From Massilia sp. NR 4-1 (GTDB lineage: Bacteria; Pseudomonadota; Gammaproteobacteria; Burkholderiales; Burkholderiaceae_D): 64,000 nt of DNA. Shown here in pieces: positions 62,297 to 64,000 of this stretch. Positions within the stretch are counted from its first letter, which is position 1. The number at the start of each line of letters is the position of its first letter. The stretch lies in the NCBI RefSeq assembly GCF_001191005.1, contig NZ_CP012201.1, forward strand, positions 6,297,417 through 6,361,416, given 5' to 3'. A program made the position numbers and the translations under genes. The notes under the pieces were generated by a model. That model was not told the origin of the DNA. It ran no database searches and saw only the letters and a list, made by a program, of their open reading frames with translations.

Positions 62297-63022
62297 TCAA
62301 TAGCTGTAGCGCAGCATTAGCGAGTTCGTGACCCCCGTGCGCTGGGCGGTGCGCGGACTCGCTGCGGCATCGCCTTGCAGACGGCTGACCTGCACCGAGG
62401 TCACCAGCGTGAACTTGCGGTTCAACTCCCAGCTCCAGCGTCCATACGCATAGGTGTTGTGCAGGCCGCCGCCTGGCTGGTAACGGGCCGTGCCGAAATC
62501 GGACTGCATATAGGCGCGGTCCACCAGATTGACGCCGGCGCCCAGGGCCAGAAAATGATGGGGCGCGAGCATGAATTGCGTACCGGCTTGCAGATTGAGC
62601 AGGACGCCGCTGCCCTCGCTGCTGGCCGGAGCATAGGTATGGGCGTGCAGCGACAGCTCATGTAGCGGCTGGTAATTGACGAAGGCGCCGAACACGGGAC
62701 GCAGCCTGGTTTTGCTGCCGTCGTTGCGGTGCCCGCCCAGGTCGAGGGAAATCAGCGGCCCGTATTGCAAAAGCGGCTCTGATGACATCTTCATGCCGAG
62801 CGACAGACCATCCAGAAAGACGCCGTTATCCCACTCCACCGAAAACTGCGGCAGCAGATAGCTTGAGCGTCTGGCGCTGCCCGGCGCATCCGGCCCGTTG
62901 CCGATGATGGCGGCCACTGTGACATCCTTCGAGCCTTCCGGCAGCAGGCTGGCGCTGGACTGCGCCCATGCCGATGTGCCGGCTACGCCGAGCGCGATGG
63001 CGGCGATGAGTTGTTTTCCCAT
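62297..63022 (-). CDS. MipA/OmpV-family outer-membrane protein
   Basis: This 241-residue protein has a signal peptide (QLIAAIALGVAGTSAWA) and the MipA/OmpV pattern: VTVAAIIGNGPDAPGSARRS followed by YLLPQFSVEWDNGVFLDG, then barrel strands to a final NSLMLRYSY. MipA was described as a scaffold for the lytic transglycosylase MltA; OmpV-type members are porin-like. Its ATG directly follows the stop of the response regulator gene with no gap, so it is in the same leftward operon and may be a target of that two-component system. Confidence 0.88.
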   Translation of the reverse strand: MGKQLIAAIALGVAGTSAWAQSSASLLPEGSKDVTVAAIIGNGPDAPGSARRSSYLLPQFSVEWDNGVFLDGLSLGMKMSSEPLLQYGPLISLDLGGHRNDGSKTRLRPVFGAFVNYQPLHELSLHAHTYAPASSEGSGVLLNLQAGTQFMLAPHHFLALGAGVNLVDRAYMQSDFGTARYQPGGGLHNTYAYGRWSWELNRKFTLVTSVQVSRLQGDAAASPRTAQRTGVTNSLMLRYSY

Positions 63023-63658
63023 TCAGATATGTCCCAGTTCAAGTCCGCGCAGCACGGCGCGCACGCGGTCGCGCACCCCGAGCTTGGCGAGAATGCTGGA
63101 CACGTGATTTTTGATGGTGCCTTCGCTCGGTCCCAAGGCCTGGCTGATTTCGGCGTTGTTGAAACCGGCCGCCATCAGCGCCAGGATCTCGGTTTCGCGG
63201 CTGGTCAGCGGCGTGGATAGATCGGGCGCAGGCGCGGCATTCACCGGCTTCTCATAGGCGGCGCGGGTGCGCTCGGTCAGCGCTGGCCGGAACAGCGTGC
63301 CGCCGGCGGCGACGCTGCGTATGCCCTCGGCCAGGCGTTCCAGCGAAATATCCTTGAGCAGAAAGCCGCGCGCGCCGGCGCGCATGCCTTCGAACAGCGC
63401 GTTGTCGTCGTCAAACGTGGTAAGCAGGATGGTGGGCGGCAAACGCCCTTGTTCGCGCTGCAGCAGTTCGATGCCGCTGCAATGGGGCATGCGCACGTCG
63501 AGCAGCAGCACGTCGGCTTCGGTTTGCGCGATGAGCTGGGCCGCTTCCGCGCCATCGGCCGCTTCGGCGATGACGCGGATGTCCGGCGTCAGGTCGAGCA
63601 GGCCGCGGATGCCGCTGCGCACCAGCATCTGGTCGTCTACCAGCAACACGCGGATCAT
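63023..63658 (-). CDS. NarL/FixJ-family response regulator
   Basis: The 211-residue protein has a receiver domain (MIRVLLVDDQ with the acidic pocket, phospho-acceptor D54 in VLLLDVRMPHCSG, conserved Lys in FLLKDISLERLAEG) and a C-terminal LuxR-type helix-turn-helix (TSRETEILALMAAGFNNAEI, SEGTIKNHVSSILAKLGVRD, about 145-205). It overlaps the upstream kinase gene by 4 bases and is followed at once by the MipA gene. Confidence 0.94.
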   Translation of the reverse strand: MIRVLLVDDQMLVRSGIRGLLDLTPDIRVIAEAADGAEAAQLIAQTEADVLLLDVRMPHCSGIELLQREQGRLPPTILLTTFDDDNALFEGMRAGARGFLLKDISLERLAEGIRSVAAGGTLFRPALTERTRAAYEKPVNAAPAPDLSTPLTSRETEILALMAAGFNNAEISQALGPSEGTIKNHVSSILAKLGVRDRVRAVLRGLELGHI

Positions 63659-64000
63659 GATTGCGCTCCCTTCATGGGCAGCGAGAGTTCAAGCCAGAAG
63701 CCTTGCAGCGCGGCGCTGCCGGTGCGCAGCACGCCGCCGTGTGCGGCAAGGCGTTCGCGCATGCCGCGCAGGCCGTTGCCTTCGGGCGCGTCACCGCTGC
63801 CGTTGCCGTTGTCGGCGATATGCGCCAGCAGCAGGTCTCCTTGTCCGCGTATCTCGATGGTGAGACGGCTTGCGCCGGCATGGCGCACGGCGTTGGTGAC
63901 GGCTTCCTGCACGCAGCACAGCAGCGTGTGGGCGGCGGCCGGCGAGCAGGCGTCGGCCTGCGCGTCCATCGCAAGTTCGATGGCAGGCGTGGGGATGCCT
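63655..64000 (-). CDS. Sensor histidine kinase, C-terminal part only
   Basis: The frame is open to the window edge, so the gene is partial. It shows the ATPase half of a HPK7/NarX-type kinase: N box LLCCVQEAVTNAVRHAGASR, D box HIADNGNGSGDAPEG and G box GNGLRGMRERLAAHGG, ending in a final strand FWLELSLP. The sensing and dimerisation parts lie beyond 64000. Overlap with the response regulator shows that they are a cognate pair. Confidence 0.92.
   Translation of the reverse strand, partial: GIPTPAIELAMDAQADACSPAAAHTLLCCVQEAVTNAVRHAGASRLTIEIRGQGDLLLAHIADNGNGSGDAPEGNGLRGMRERLAAHGGVLRTGSAALQGFWLELSLPMKGAQS

Overview
The window looks like chromosome from a high-GC betaproteobacterium of the order Burkholderiales, most likely family Oxalobacteraceae (a Massilia/Duganella/Telluria-like organism). 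This rests on gene order (sdh-sdhE-gltA then odhA-odhB-lpd; surE-pcm-nlpD-rpoS; ndk-rlmN-pilF-rodZ-ispG-hisS-yfgM-bamB-der-hfq-hflX-hflK-hflC-hisZ-purA) and on protein sequence style. The genus is inferred, not proven.

Layout. 1-2.6 kb: end of the succinate dehydrogenase operon (sdhA 3' end, sdhB, sdhE) and citrate synthase. 2.7-9.2 kb: a small accessory stretch with a toxin-antitoxin pair whose toxin appears broken, a tricorn-like periplasmic protease, a BlaI-type repressor with a clear operator, and a divergent MBL-fold hydrolase/LysR pair. 9.4-15.4 kb: 2-oxoglutarate dehydrogenase operon (odhA, odhB, lpd) with a small SHOCT-PspC membrane protein inserted between odhB and lpd. 15.5-20.7 kb: zapE, a coiled-coil periplasmic protein, a PP2C phosphatase, a DUF465 protein and a DinG/YoaA helicase.

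20.8-23.0 kb: a compact two-gene cassette, a TIR-domain protein followed by a MinD/ParA-like ATPase with a degenerate P-loop fused to TPRs. It has a strong ribosome binding site and a terminator-like hairpin of its own, and sits between housekeeping genes. It is the best candidate here for an undescribed signalling or defence system. 23.0-45.8 kb: housekeeping core (stationary-phase sigma factor, RNA modification, cell-shape and outer-membrane assembly, isoprenoid synthesis, tRNA synthetase, GTPases, Hfq, HflKC protease modulators, purine and histidine genes). 46-52.3 kb: a leftward czcICBA-type heavy-metal efflux operon. 52.4-55.7 kb: marC, a lower-GC XRE/ImmA-DUF4411 pair, and an SdpR/SdpI-like pair. 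55.7-59.1 kb: uvrB and an aromatic/aspartate aminotransferase.

59.2-61.3 kb: an intact tRNA-Asn(GUU), then about 1.9 kb of distinctly AT-richer DNA holding two related lipoproteins and a fragment of a phage-type T5orf172 protein, closed by a 45-nt copy of the 3' part of tRNA-Asn. This is the layout left by integration at a tRNA gene, but no integrase is visible. 61.3-64.0 kb: a small unknown protein, an outer-membrane beta-barrel, and a leftward histidine kinase-response regulator-MipA/OmpV operon that runs off the window.

The central metabolic genes together cover the TCA segment from 2-oxoglutarate to fumarate plus citrate synthase. No CRISPR array, rRNA, complete insertion sequence or replication origin was recognised.
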